This document shows, piece by piece, positions 15,664 to 23,841 of a DNA stretch of 35,910 bases. The stretch covers positions 1-35,910 of the forward strand of contig PKDC01000018.1 in assembly GCA_002862435.1 (NCBI GenBank). The letters are read 5' to 3'. Made by a program: the position numbers and the translations under genes. The stretch is from Pseudomonadota bacterium (GTDB lineage Bacteria > Pseudomonadota > Gammaproteobacteria > UBA5335). Position 1 is the stretch's first letter. Each line of letters starts with the position of its first letter. The notes under the pieces were generated by a model, which saw only the letters and a program-made list of their open reading frames with translations, made no database searches and had not been told where the DNA came from.

Positions 15664-16962
15664 ATGGCCATCGTCGATCCCGTCGGGCTCCCCCGTCTGG
15701 CGCTTATGCAACAGGAACGCATTCGGCATCTGGAGGCTGCCCTGCTGGCTCAGCAGAGCACGATCGAGTACTGGTTCCGCCGCCAGTGGCAACGCACCCG
15801 CCCGCCCCTCTATGCCTCCGTTGATCTGCGCAATGCCGGATTCAAGCTCGCCCCGGTGGATACCAATTTGTTCCCGGCGGGCTTCAACAACCTCGCCCCC
15901 GACTGCCATGCGCTCTGTGTTCAGGCCATGCGCCAGGCCATCGAACGCAATTGCCCAACCGCCAGCCGGGTGTTGATCATTCCCGAGAGCCACACGCGCA
16001 ATCCGCACTACCTGGAAAGTTTGGGGACATTGGCCAGCCTGGTCGCTCAGGCCGGCTTTGAAGTCCGTATCGGCTCCCTGCGCGCCGACTTGAAGGCGCC
16101 CATGCCCCTGGACGCGCCCTCAGCACCCCATCTGCTGCTCGAACCCGTGACGCGACAGGGCGCGCGAGTGGGCGTGGCGGATTTTGATCCCTGTTTGGTG
16201 CTGCTCAATAACGACCTGTCCGGGGGGTTGCCGGCTATTCTCGAGGGCCTGGAACAGACCCTCCTGCCCCCGCCAGGACTGGGCTGGACCCATCGCTCCA
16301 AGAGCCATCATTTCGACCTGTATGCCGAGGTGGCCGGGGAATTCGCCGATCAATTGGGACTGGATCCCTGGCTGCTCACGCCGGCCTCGCGCTATTGCGG
16401 CCAGGTGGACTTCCAGAAGCGGGAAGGACTGGAATGTCTGGAAGCCAATGGAGCGGCGCTGCTCGCCGAAATCGCGGAACGCTATGCCGAACGCGACATC
16501 GATCATCCCCCCTTCCTGATCGTCAAGGCCGATGCCGGCACCTATGGCATGGGCGTCATGAGCGTCAGCTCGATCGACGAAATCACCCAGATCAACCGCA
16601 AGACCCGCAACAAGATGAGCTCGGCCAAGGAAGGATTGCCGGTCAGCCGGGTGTTGATCCAGGAAGGGATCCCCACCGCGGAAACCTGGGGCAGCGACGC
16701 CGCCGTGGCGGAACCCGTGGTCTACATGATCGACGCCACCGTGGTCGGCGGCTTCTACCGGGTGCATGCCCAGCGTGGTCCCACCGAAAACCTCAACGCC
16801 CCCGGCATGGAATTCCATCCCCTGCCGTTCTGTGAACCCTGTATTTGTCCCGACCGCAACCGGGAGCCGGATGCCGGCCCCAACCGCTTCTATACCTATG
16901 GCGTCGTTGCCCGCCTGGCCTTGTTGGCCGCCGCACGGGAAATGGCCGAGCTGGCCCCCTGA
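15664..16962 (+). CDS. gshA: Glutamate-cysteine ligase, Acidithiobacillus-type
   Basis: 432 residues. It resembles the glutamate-cysteine ligase family first recognised in Acidithiobacillus ferrooxidans (TIGR02049 type) and found in various proteobacteria, not the E. coli GshA fold family. Family-like segments include V-D-L-R-N-A-G-F-K-L-A-P-V-D-T-N near residue 54, F-N-N-L, a K-A-D-A-G-T-Y-G-M-G-V-M loop near residue 290, and Y-R-V-H-A-Q-R-G-P-T-E-N-L-N near residue 365. It makes gamma-glutamylcysteine from glutamate, cysteine and ATP. gshB follows after 26 bases, giving the whole glutathione pathway in two genes. In Pseudomonas gshB alone faces pilG, so gshA is an addition at this conserved junction. 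Confidence 0.9.
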   Translation: MAIVDPVGLPRLALMQQERIRHLEAALLAQQSTIEYWFRRQWQRTRPPLYASVDLRNAGFKLAPVDTNLFPAGFNNLAPDCHALCVQAMRQAIERNCPTASRVLIIPESHTRNPHYLESLGTLASLVAQAGFEVRIGSLRADLKAPMPLDAPSAPHLLLEPVTRQGARVGVADFDPCLVLLNNDLSGGLPAILEGLEQTLLPPPGLGWTHRSKSHHFDLYAEVAGEFADQLGLDPWLLTPASRYCGQVDFQKREGLECLEANGAALLAEIAERYAERDIDHPPFLIVKADAGTYGMGVMSVSSIDEITQINRKTRNKMSSAKEGLPVSRVLIQEGIPTAETWGSDAAVAEPVVYMIDATVVGGFYRVHAQRGPTENLNAPGMEFHPLPFCEPCICPDRNREPDAGPNRFYTYGVVARLALLAAAREMAELAP

Positions 16963-16988
16963 ATCCGCCCTCTTCCGGAGTGTCGCCC

Positions 16989-17960
16989 ATGAGCCTGCGC
17001 ATCGGCGTGGTGATGGACCCCATCGCCACCATCAAGCCCGCCAAGGACACCACCCTGGCCCTGCTGCTGGAGGCCCAGCGTCGAGGCTGGACACTTTTCT
17101 ACATGGAGCTGGGCGATCTCTACCTGATCGACGGCCAGCCCTGGGCGCGCCAACGACCCCTCAAGGTCCAGGACGACCTGCACCACTGGTTCGATCTCAC
17201 GCCGGGCACCGATGTCCCGCTGACCGAACTGGATGTGATCCTGATGCGCAAGGATCCGCCCTTCAACATGGAGTACATCTATGCCACCTACGTGCTGGAA
17301 CGGGCCCAACTGGCCGGCACGCTGGTGGTCAATCGGCCGGAAAGCCTGCGCGACGTGAGCGAAAAGGCCTACACGGCATGGTTCCCCGAATGCTGTCCAC
17401 CGACGATGATCGCCCGCGACATGGCGCGGCTGCGCCGTTTCATCACCGACCAGGGAGAGGCCGTCATCAAGCCACTGGACGGCATGGGGGGAGCCTCCAT
17501 CTTTCGCACCCGCGGTGACGACCCCAACCTCAGCGTCATCCTGGAAACCCTGACCGACCACGGCCACCGTTTCGCCATGGCCCAGCGCTACCTGGCCGCC
17601 ATCACCGAGGGCGATAAGCGCATCCTGCTGGTGGATGGGATGCCTGTGCCCTATGCCCTCGCGCGGATACCGGCTCCCGGCGAGGCGCGCGGCAACCTGG
17701 CGGCCGGCGGTCGCGGCGAAGGCCGCCCCCTCACCGACCGGGACTACTGGATTTGCGACCAGGTGGGTCCGGTGCTGCGCAAGAAAGGGCTCCTGTTCGT
17801 CGGATTGGATGTGATCGGGGATTCGCTGACCGAGATCAACGTCACCAGCCCAACCTGCGTGCGGGAACTGGACCGGCAGTTCGGACTCAACATTGCCGGC
17901 TTGTTGATGGACGCCATCGAGCGACAGTTGGGCTCGACGCCACATGCGGCTGCGCCGTGA
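16989..17960 (+). CDS. gshB: Glutathione synthetase
   Basis: 323 residues, normal for the proteobacterial ATP-grasp glutathione synthetase. The N-terminus M-S-L-R-I-G-V-V-M-D-P-I is typical. The ATP-grasp region shows V-I-K-P-L-D-G-M-G-G-A-S-I-F near residue 160, then E-G-D-K-R-I-L-L-V-D-G and the late E-I-N-V-T-S-P-T-C motif. It ligates glycine to gamma-glutamylcysteine. The frame opens earlier at 16845, but the ATG at 16989 is chosen because it gives the conserved start and lies after the gshA stop. tonB begins 23 bases downstream. The order gshB-tonB-yqgE is that of Pseudomonas. Confidence 0.96.
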   Translation: MSLRIGVVMDPIATIKPAKDTTLALLLEAQRRGWTLFYMELGDLYLIDGQPWARQRPLKVQDDLHHWFDLTPGTDVPLTELDVILMRKDPPFNMEYIYATYVLERAQLAGTLVVNRPESLRDVSEKAYTAWFPECCPPTMIARDMARLRRFITDQGEAVIKPLDGMGGASIFRTRGDDPNLSVILETLTDHGHRFAMAQRYLAAITEGDKRILLVDGMPVPYALARIPAPGEARGNLAAGGRGEGRPLTDRDYWICDQVGPVLRKKGLLFVGLDVIGDSLTEINVTSPTCVRELDRQFGLNIAGLLMDAIERQLGSTPHAAAP

Positions 17961-17983
17961 CCGCATTCCGCCGATAAGCCCCC

Positions 17984-18964
17984 ATGTCGTCCAAACCGTC
18001 GGAATCGTCCATGACCGAGGCTGCCCCGCCGCCCGAGATCAGCAGTCGCGACCGACTGGTCGGTACGCTGTTTTTCGCCGCCCTGCTGCACGGGATCCTC
18101 ATCCTGGGGATCGGCTTCAGCAACCTCACCAGTGCGCCCGATCCAAGCCACAAGCTGGAAGTGACGCTGGTGCGTGGTACGCCCACCGCGCCGCCGGAAC
18201 GACCCCAATTCTGGGCTCAGATCGACCAGCAGGGCGCCGGCGAGGAGGGTCCCATGCAGCGCCCCCGAGGCGATCTGCCCGATTCCAGCGCCCAGATGAA
18301 CTACGAGGGCATCCCCCAGGGTGGCGATGCCGTCAACGAGCTGGGTGGCCAGGGCACATCGGATCCCAATACCACCCAGAACGCCCCGACCCAGCGCGCA
18401 ACGCGCCAAGTCCTGACCACCACCGCGCCCGCAGCCGATCCCATGGCCAGTGCCCCGCAAACGGCGACGACCCCCGACGGCCAGCGCCTGCGGGTCTCGC
18501 GGCTGGTGCTGGAGGCCACGGAAACCAGTCCCGCCCTGCTGCCTGACCCGGAAGCACACGCCCAGACGCCCGGTGCGCCTCTGCGCGAAATGCAGATCGC
18601 CGTCAACACCCGCTCCCACCTCTACGCGCCTTATCTGTACCAATGGCGTCTGCGCATCGAGGAAGTCGGGAATCTCAACCTGCCCGATGAAATCACCCGT
18701 CAGGGACTGTTCGGCGACGTCACCCTGGAGGTCGCCATTCGCAGCGACGGGCGCCTTGAGCAAGCGCGGGTGGTGGCGCCCTCGCCACATCGACGCTTGG
18801 ACCAGGCCGCCCTGCGCATCCTGCAACTTGCCGCACCCTTCGAACCCTTCAGCGAACCGATGAAGCAACAGACCGAGCGCATCCGCTTCATCTGGAAATG
18901 GCGTTTCCTGCCGGGTGAGGCAGGCGTGCCCGAAGGAGAAGGCGGGGTTTATGTCGGCCAATGA
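17984..18964 (+). CDS. TonB-family energy transducer (TonB3-like)
   Basis: 326 residues with the layout of a TonB protein: a short cytoplasmic N-terminus, one membrane helix at about 25-46, a proline- and glutamine-rich periplasmic spacer, and a C-terminal TonB domain from about residue 225 (G-D-V-T-L-E-V-A-I-R-S-D-G, then L-D-Q-A-A-L-R-I-L). TonB couples the proton motive force, through ExbB-ExbD, to outer-membrane receptors. In P. aeruginosa the gene in this place, tonB3, is needed for twitching motility, so a role in type IV pilus assembly rather than iron uptake is a reasonable inference. The tail of about 30 residues after the TonB domain is not typical. No exbBD genes are nearby. Confidence 0.85.
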   Translation: MSSKPSESSMTEAAPPPEISSRDRLVGTLFFAALLHGILILGIGFSNLTSAPDPSHKLEVTLVRGTPTAPPERPQFWAQIDQQGAGEEGPMQRPRGDLPDSSAQMNYEGIPQGGDAVNELGGQGTSDPNTTQNAPTQRATRQVLTTTAPAADPMASAPQTATTPDGQRLRVSRLVLEATETSPALLPDPEAHAQTPGAPLREMQIAVNTRSHLYAPYLYQWRLRIEEVGNLNLPDEITRQGLFGDVTLEVAIRSDGRLEQARVVAPSPHRRLDQAALRILQLAAPFEPFSEPMKQQTERIRFIWKWRFLPGEAGVPEGEGGVYVGQ

Positions 18965-19030
18965 AGCCATCTTCACGCGCGCTTGCCTGCGCGGCTTGTA
19001 AGCATCCGGGCGACTGCCTACCATGACCCC

Positions 19031-19594
19031 ATGATCGAAGGCAGCTACCTCCAACATCATCTGCTGATCGCCATGCCCGGCATGGTCGATCGCAATTTCT
19101 CGCAAACCGTCACCTATCTGTGCGAACACAATGCCGATGGGGCGCTGGGCATCATCATCAACCGGCCGAGCGATCTGCGCCTGTCCCAGTTGATGGCGCA
19201 AATGGAACTCCCCCCGCCGGAACGGCCCGAGTTTGACGGCCCGGTCTACCACGGTGGCCCGGTCAGCGAGGAACGCGGCTTTGTGTTGCACGAGGAAGCC
19301 GGCCCCTGGGACGCCAGCCTATTTGTGTCCAAGGCCATGCATGTGACCACCTCGCGCGATATCCTGATGGCCATTGCCAAGGGTGAAGGGCCATCCCGCT
19401 ATTTGCTGGCCTTGGGCTATGCCGGCTGGACGGCGGGGCAACTGGAACAGGAGATGCGCGACAACGCCTGGCTGGCCGTGCCCGCCAACAGTCATATCCT
19501 GTTCGATCTGCCCGCTCCGGAACGGCTGACCGCGGCCATTGGTCTTCTCGGTGTCGACTGGCGCCAGCTCAGCAGCGAAGCAGGTCATGCGTGA
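19031..19594 (+). CDS. YqgE/AlgH family protein (UPF0301)
   Basis: 187 residues, identical in length to E. coli YqgE. It shows the family pattern: H-H-L-L-I-A-M-P-G-M near residue 8, Y-L-C-E-H-N near 31, G-A-L-G-I-I-I-N-R-P near 40, Y-H-G-G-P-V near 76, L-L-A-L-G-Y-A-G-W near 126 and I-L-F-D near 157. The biochemical function is not firmly known; the Pseudomonas homologue AlgH was linked to alginate regulation. The ATG at 19031 is chosen over an in-frame ATG at 18983 because the family starts here, although no clear ribosome site is visible. It overlaps ruvX by four bases (GTGA). Confidence 0.93.
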   Translation: MIEGSYLQHHLLIAMPGMVDRNFSQTVTYLCEHNADGALGIIINRPSDLRLSQLMAQMELPPPERPEFDGPVYHGGPVSEERGFVLHEEAGPWDASLFVSKAMHVTTSRDILMAIAKGEGPSRYLLALGYAGWTAGQLEQEMRDNAWLAVPANSHILFDLPAPERLTAAIGLLGVDWRQLSSEAGHA

Positions 19595-20013
19595 CCGCTT
19601 TCGCCGCGCCTGACCGCCGTACCCTGCTGGGGTTCGATTATGGTACCCGGCGCGTGGGCGTGGCCGTGGGCCAGACCGTGACCGGCAGCGCCTCGCCCCT
19701 GGCCGTCCTCAAGGCCCCAAAGTCCCCGGAATTCTGGCAACAACTGGACCGTTTGATGAGCGAATGGCGGCCAGACGGCCTGGTCGTCGGCCTCCCCTTG
19801 CAGGCGGATGGCAGCGCCGGCGCCATCGCCCGTGGGGCTGAAGCCTTTGCCGATGAACTGACGACTCGCTACGGGCTCAGCGTAGCGCGCGTCGACGAAC
19901 GCCTTACCTCCTGGGAAGCCGACCGCGTCGCGCGGGATGTCCCGGAATCCCGCCGGGACGCAGTGGCGGCCAGCCTGATTTTGATGACCTATTTGGAAGG
20001 ACGATCGCCATGA
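19591..20013 (+). CDS. ruvX: Putative pre-16S rRNA nuclease / Holliday junction resolvase-like YqgF
   Basis: 140 residues with an RNase H-like fold. The N-terminal L-G-F-D-Y-G-T-R-R-V-G-V-A-V-G carries the first catalytic aspartate, a middle G-L-V-V-G-L-P-L segment follows, and V-D-E-R-L-T-S-W near residue 103 carries the catalytic glutamate. The family was called a Holliday junction resolvase and is now linked to maturation of the 16S rRNA 5' end. The GTG start overlaps the yqgE stop, and the TGA overlaps the pyrR start (ATGA), so translation is coupled on both sides. The yqgE-ruvX-pyrR order is shared with Pseudomonas. Confidence 0.95.
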   Translation: MTAFAAPDRRTLLGFDYGTRRVGVAVGQTVTGSASPLAVLKAPKSPEFWQQLDRLMSEWRPDGLVVGLPLQADGSAGAIARGAEAFADELTTRYGLSVARVDERLTSWEADRVARDVPESRRDAVAASLILMTYLEGRSP

Positions 20014-20561
20014 TCCTTTGGGATACCCCGCGGGTAGCAGCCCATATCGATGCCCTGGCCAACGCCATCGGGGCGCGCTATGCCGCAGCGCTACAACCTC
20101 CACTGCTGATAGGCATCCATACCGGCGGCGCCTGGCTGGCCCAGGCCTTGCACCGACGCCTGGAAGACACCCTGGCGCTTGATGAGCCTGCCGGCACGGT
20201 GGATGTGAGCTTCTACCGCGACGACCTCGCGCGCAGCGGTGTGCCACCCCAGGCCCGCCCCTCCCAGGTGTCCACTTCGGTCGATGGCCGTGAAATCGTG
20301 CTGATCGACGACGTCCTTTACACGGGCCGCACGGTCCGTGCCGCCATGAACGAATTGTTCGATTACGGCCGTCCCGCCGCCATCCGCCTCGCCGTGCTGG
20401 TCACGCGCAATGGCCGGCAGTTACCTGTCGCGCCGGACTTCCCCGCAGAGATGCTCTCGCTAGAACCGGGGGAACGCATTAAACTCGCCGGGCCCGATCC
20501 GCTGCAATTGCACCTGCTCCGGAGTTCGCCGTCTGCCCATGATGCGACCGACGCCCCCTGA
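20010..20561 (+). CDS. pyrR: Bifunctional pyr operon regulator / uracil phosphoribosyltransferase PyrR
   Basis: 183 residues, type I phosphoribosyltransferase fold. The PRPP-binding motif [12 protein letters not shown] is near residue 97, and [10 protein letters not shown] near residue 34 is the flexible-loop region. In Gram-positive bacteria PyrR is an RNA-binding attenuator of pyrimidine genes; in Pseudomonas it regulates pyrimidine synthesis and its uracil phosphoribosyltransferase activity is less certain. It lies directly before pyrB, overlapping it by 23 bases, and overlaps ruvX by four. No attenuator hairpin is visible in front of pyrB, because that stretch is pyrR coding sequence, so control here may be at the RNA level further upstream or may not use attenuation. 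Confidence 0.93.
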   Translation: MILWDTPRVAAHIDALANAIGARYAAALQPPLLIGIHTGGAWLAQALHRRLEDTLALDEPAGTVDVSFYRDDLARSGVPPQARPSQVSTSVDGREIVLIDDVLYTGRTVRAAMNELFDYGRPAAIRLAVLVTRNGRQLPVAPDFPAEMLSLEPGERIKLAGPDPLQLHLLRSSPSAHDATDAP

Positions 20562-21510
20562 TGTCCTGCCGCTGCGCCACCTCCTGACCACCGATGGTCT
20601 GAGCCGGCTGCAAATCCTTTCCATTCTGGATCTGGCGGAATCCTTCCTCCCGGTGGGCGCGCGCGCGGTCAAGAAAGTCCCGCTGCTGCGCGGCAAAACC
20701 GTCGTCAACCTGTTTTTCGAGCCCAGCACGCGCACCCGCATGACCTTCGAGCTGGCCGCCAAGCGCCTGTCGGCCGACGTGCTCAACCTGGATGTGGCCC
20801 ATTCCTCCACCCGCAAGGGTGAAACCCTGCTGGATACGTTGCGCAACCTGGAAGCCATGCAAATGGACATGCTGGTGGTGCGTCATGCGGAAAGCGGCGC
20901 GGCCGACTTCTTTGCCCGCCATGCAGCGCCCCATGTCAGCGTCCTCAACGCCGGCGACGGCCGCCATGCCCACCCGACCCAGGCGCTGCTGGACATGTTC
21001 ACCATCCGTCGCCACAAGGCGGACTTCACCGCACTCACCGTGGTGATTGTCGGCGACGTGGCCCACTCCCGCGTGGCCCGTTCCCAGATCCATGCCTTGC
21101 GCATTCTGGGCGTGCCGGATATCCGCGTGGTGGCGCCGCGCACGCTGCTGCCGGTCGACATTGAAACCCTGGGGGTGCGGGTCTTTCCGCATCTGGAAAC
21201 CGCGCTGCGGGATTGCGATGTGGTCATCACCCTGCGCCTGCAGCGCGAGCGCATGCAGGGAACCTTCCTGCCCAGCGAGGGCGAGTATTTCCGTCACTAC
21301 GGCCTGGACGCGGCGCGCCTGGCCCTGGCCCGCCCCGACGCCCTCGTCATGCATCCCGGCCCCATCAATCGCAACGTGGAAATCGCCTCCGCGGTTGCCG
21401 ACGGCCCCCAGTCGGTGATCCTGGAACAGGTAACCAACGGCATTGCGGTGCGCATGGCGGTCATGGCCCAGGTGCTCGGACGGGCGCCGGGGCGGGAGAG
21501 CGCGGCATGA
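20539..21510 (+). CDS. pyrB: Aspartate carbamoyltransferase catalytic subunit
   Basis: 323 residues. The carbamoyl-phosphate site [13 protein letters not shown] lies near residue 57 and H-P-T-Q-A-L-L-D-M near residue 143, followed by [13 protein letters not shown]. It joins carbamoyl phosphate to aspartate in pyrimidine synthesis. No pyrI regulatory subunit follows. Instead the next gene is an inactive dihydroorotase, as in Pseudomonas, where PyrB and PyrC' form a dodecamer. The start overlaps pyrR by 23 bases, and the TGA overlaps the ATG of pyrC'. Confidence 0.97.
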   Translation: MMRPTPPDVLPLRHLLTTDGLSRLQILSILDLAESFLPVGARAVKKVPLLRGKTVVNLFFEPSTRTRMTFELAAKRLSADVLNLDVAHSSTRKGETLLDTLRNLEAMQMDMLVVRHAESGAADFFARHAAPHVSVLNAGDGRHAHPTQALLDMFTIRRHKADFTALTVVIVGDVAHSRVARSQIHALRILGVPDIRVVAPRTLLPVDIETLGVRVFPHLETALRDCDVVITLRLQRERMQGTFLPSEGEYFRHYGLDAARLALARPDALVMHPGPINRNVEIASAVADGPQSVILEQVTNGIAVRMAVMAQVLGRAPGRESAA

Positions 21511-22787
21511 ATCGGCTCACCCTGAGCGGCGGACGGGTCATCGATCCGGCGCGGGATCTGGACGCGACGCTGGATGTGCATCTCAGCGAGGGCCGCGTGC
21601 TGGCGGTGGGCGCGGCGCCCGCAGGCTTTTGTCCCGATGAGCGCATCGACGTGCAGGGTCGATGGGTGCTGCCGGGATTGGTTGACCTGTGTGCCCGCCC
21701 CCTGCCGGATCTCGCGCAGGAAACCCGGGCCGCAGCGGCGGGCGGGATCACCAGCCTGTGCGTACCCCCAGAAGTCACCCCCTGCATCGACACCCCGGCA
21801 GTGGCCGAGCGCCTGCAGCACCAGGGTCAACAGGATGCCCGCGCGCGATTGCACCTGGTGGGCGCCCTCACCTGCGCGCTGGCCGGCGAGCAACTGGCGG
21901 AACTGGCCGCCCTGCGCGAAGCCGGCTGCGTCGCGGTCAGCCAGGGGCCTGGGGGCCTGACGGACAGCCAGACCCTGCGCCAGGCCCTGGCCTATGCGGC
22001 CAGTCACGATTTGCTGGTGATGCTCAGCCCCCGCGACCCCTGGCTGTATCGCCACGGCTGCGCCCACGAAGGCGCCACCAGTACCCGCCTGGGCTTGCCC
22101 GCCATTCCCGGCGTGGCCGAGGCCATCGGCCTGGCGCGGGATCTGGCGCTGGTGGAATTGACCGGCGTGCGTGCCCATTTCTGCCGCCTGTCCAGCGCTC
22201 AATCGCTGCCTTTGCTGGCCCAGGCGCGCGCACGCGGGCTGCCAGTCACGGCTGATGTCGCGGTGCACCACCTGCACCTGTGCGACACCGATCTGGCCCG
22301 CTTCGACACCCTGTGCCGGGTCGATCCGCCGCTGCGCGGCATGGCCGACCGGACGGGTCTGCGCCAAGCCTGGGCCGATGGACTGCTCACCGCAGTGTGC
22401 AGCGATCATCACCCCCTGGGCCCCGACGCCAAGCGCCTGCCCTTTCCCCAGGCCACCCCCGGCATTGCGGGCCTGGAAACCCTGTTGGCGCTGGCGCTGG
22501 AACTGGTGTGGGCCGAGCACCTGCCCCTGTCACGCGCCATTGCCAGCCTCACCTGCGCGCCCGCCCAGGCGCTGGGATTGCCCGTGGGCAGGCTGGCCCC
22601 TGGTGCCCCGGCCGACCTGTGCGTGGTGGATCCAGAGGCGATCTGGACCCCGACGGCACAGACCCAGGTCAGCCGCGGCCTGAACACGCCCTTTCTGGAC
22701 CGGCCCTTGCGCGGCCGGGTCACCCACACCCTGCTGGGAGGGCGGGTGGTCTATCGTCTCGACGCCTCCGGGAGCGACTGGCCATGA
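21507..22787 (+). CDS. pyrC': Dihydroorotase-like subunit PyrC' (catalytically dead, structural)
   Basis: 426 residues, amidohydrolase fold. In active dihydroorotase the metal-binding signature after the first strands is D-L-H-V-H; here it is [11 protein letters not shown], so both histidines are gone. The later metal-ligand regions have also drifted (L-V-M-L-S-P-R-D-P and A-H-F-C-R-L-S-S), while the aspartate in V-C-S-D-H-H-P-L remains. This matches PyrC' of Pseudomonas, which has no activity but is needed for assembly of aspartate carbamoyltransferase with PyrB. ATGA overlaps on both sides (with pyrB and the pyrK-like gene) suggest matched stoichiometry. A real dihydroorotase must be encoded elsewhere. 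Confidence 0.92.
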   Translation: MNRLTLSGGRVIDPARDLDATLDVHLSEGRVLAVGAAPAGFCPDERIDVQGRWVLPGLVDLCARPLPDLAQETRAAAAGGITSLCVPPEVTPCIDTPAVAERLQHQGQQDARARLHLVGALTCALAGEQLAELAALREAGCVAVSQGPGGLTDSQTLRQALAYAASHDLLVMLSPRDPWLYRHGCAHEGATSTRLGLPAIPGVAEAIGLARDLALVELTGVRAHFCRLSSAQSLPLLAQARARGLPVTADVAVHHLHLCDTDLARFDTLCRVDPPLRGMADRTGLRQAWADGLLTAVCSDHHPLGPDAKRLPFPQATPGIAGLETLLALALELVWAEHLPLSRAIASLTCAPAQALGLPVGRLAPGAPADLCVVDPEAIWTPTAQTQVSRGLNTPFLDRPLRGRVTHTLLGGRVVYRLDASGSDWP

Positions 22788-23659
22788 CTTCCGCTCATCG
22801 CGGCACGATCTTCCTGGAAACGGCGCGCATCGTCGCCCATCACTCGCCGGCTCCGGAACAATGGCTGCTCACGCTGGAAGCACCGGAATGCGCCCGGCGC
22901 GCCGCACCCGGCCAGTTCGTTCACCTGCAATGCGATCCGGCGCTGCCCATGCGCCGTCCCCTGTCACTGTTGCGCGTCAACCCGGATCAGGGCTGGGTCG
23001 AAATCCTCTACAAGGTGGTGGGCCACGGCACCCGGCAACTGGCCCAGCAGCAAACCGGGCGCGCTTTGAGCGTCATGGGGCCCATTGGCCAACCGTTTCG
23101 TCCCGATCCCCAGCGCCCGCGTGCGCTGTTGCTCGGCGGCGGGGTGGGCATGCCGCCGATGATTTTCCTGGCCGACCGGTTGCGCCGGGATCCGCAGGCG
23201 AAACCCTGTGTCTTTCTCGGCTCCGAACTGCCCTTTCCCTTCCCCATCCGCCCCTCGCGACTGCTCATCCCCGGCCTGCCGGCCGACGCCATCGGCACTC
23301 TCGCCCTGCTGGAAGACTGGGGCATCCCCTGCCGCCTCAGCAGTGCCCGTGGCCAACCCGGCTGCCATGCGGGCTATGTCACCGATCTGGCGCGCGCCTA
23401 TCTGACGCCGCTCGACGCCGCGACGCGGGACCAGACGGCGCTGTACGCCTGCGGCCCCGAACCCATGCTGCGCGCGGTCGCTGCGCTGGCACGCGAGTTC
23501 GACCTGCCCTGCCAGGTGTCGCTGGAGGAATTCATGGCCTGCGCCGTCGGCGGCTGCGCCGGCTGCGTCGTCCCGATTCACGCCGCCAATGGCATCGCCA
23601 TGAAGCGGGTGTGCGTGGATGGCCCGGTCTTTCCCGCCGAGGCGGTCTATCCCGCTTGA
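22784..23659 (+). CDS. PyrK-like dihydroorotate dehydrogenase electron transfer subunit
   Basis: 291 residues of the ferredoxin-reductase family. An FAD-binding barrel shows P-G-Q-F-V-H-L-Q and M-R-R-P-L-S-L-L-R-V (residues about 42-68). A nucleotide-binding part begins L-L-L-G-G-G-V-G-M-P-P near residue 115. The C-terminus has the [2Fe-2S] cysteines Cys253, Cys258, Cys261 and Cys277 (C-A-V-G-G-C-A-G-C, then R-V-C-V-D-G-P), the PyrK signature. PyrK passes electrons from the class 1B dihydroorotate dehydrogenase to NAD. No pyrD lies in the window, and most Gammaproteobacteria use the quinone-linked class 2 enzyme that needs no PyrK. It overlaps pyrC' by four bases and ends the operon. PyrK-like proteins with other partners are a possible alternative. 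Confidence 0.85.
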   Translation: MTSAHRGTIFLETARIVAHHSPAPEQWLLTLEAPECARRAAPGQFVHLQCDPALPMRRPLSLLRVNPDQGWVEILYKVVGHGTRQLAQQQTGRALSVMGPIGQPFRPDPQRPRALLLGGGVGMPPMIFLADRLRRDPQAKPCVFLGSELPFPFPIRPSRLLIPGLPADAIGTLALLEDWGIPCRLSSARGQPGCHAGYVTDLARAYLTPLDAATRDQTALYACGPEPMLRAVAALAREFDLPCQVSLEEFMACAVGGCAGCVVPIHAANGIAMKRVCVDGPVFPAEAVYPA

Positions 23660-23794
23660 GGAAGGGAGCCGGTTTGGCTGCTTTGCCAAGGGTGTGACTG
23701 ACAGATTTTTAGCGCGTTTTACAACATTTGACGTAACCGATGACCTCTATTTAGTCTCGATCTGTCAAAAATTTATGTGCACTATAAAGGTGTA

Positions 23795-23820
23795 TTAAGA
23801 CACTATTTTTGGTGTCTTAA
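23795..23820. repeat. AT-rich hairpin upstream of the cassette-like gene
   Basis: A perfect 9-base inverted repeat, TTAAGACAC at 23795-23803 and GTGTCTTAA at 23812-23820, with an 8-base loop TATTTTTG, ends four bases before GTTAGGC. A second, wider pair TGACAGAT (23699-23706) and ATCTGTCA (23760-23767) lies just upstream, and the whole 23700-23840 stretch is strongly AT-rich. No U-tract follows the hairpin on either strand, so it is a poor terminator for the pyr operon. It could be part of a recombination site of the attI kind, or a remnant of mobile DNA. Confidence 0.6.
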
Positions 23821-23841
23821 AATAGTTAGGCGTCGTACTTA

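Noticed and set aside
23660-23700. Hairpin-like TTGGC and GCCAA after the pyrK-like stop, considered as a terminator
   Set aside because: The stem is five bases and no T-run follows.
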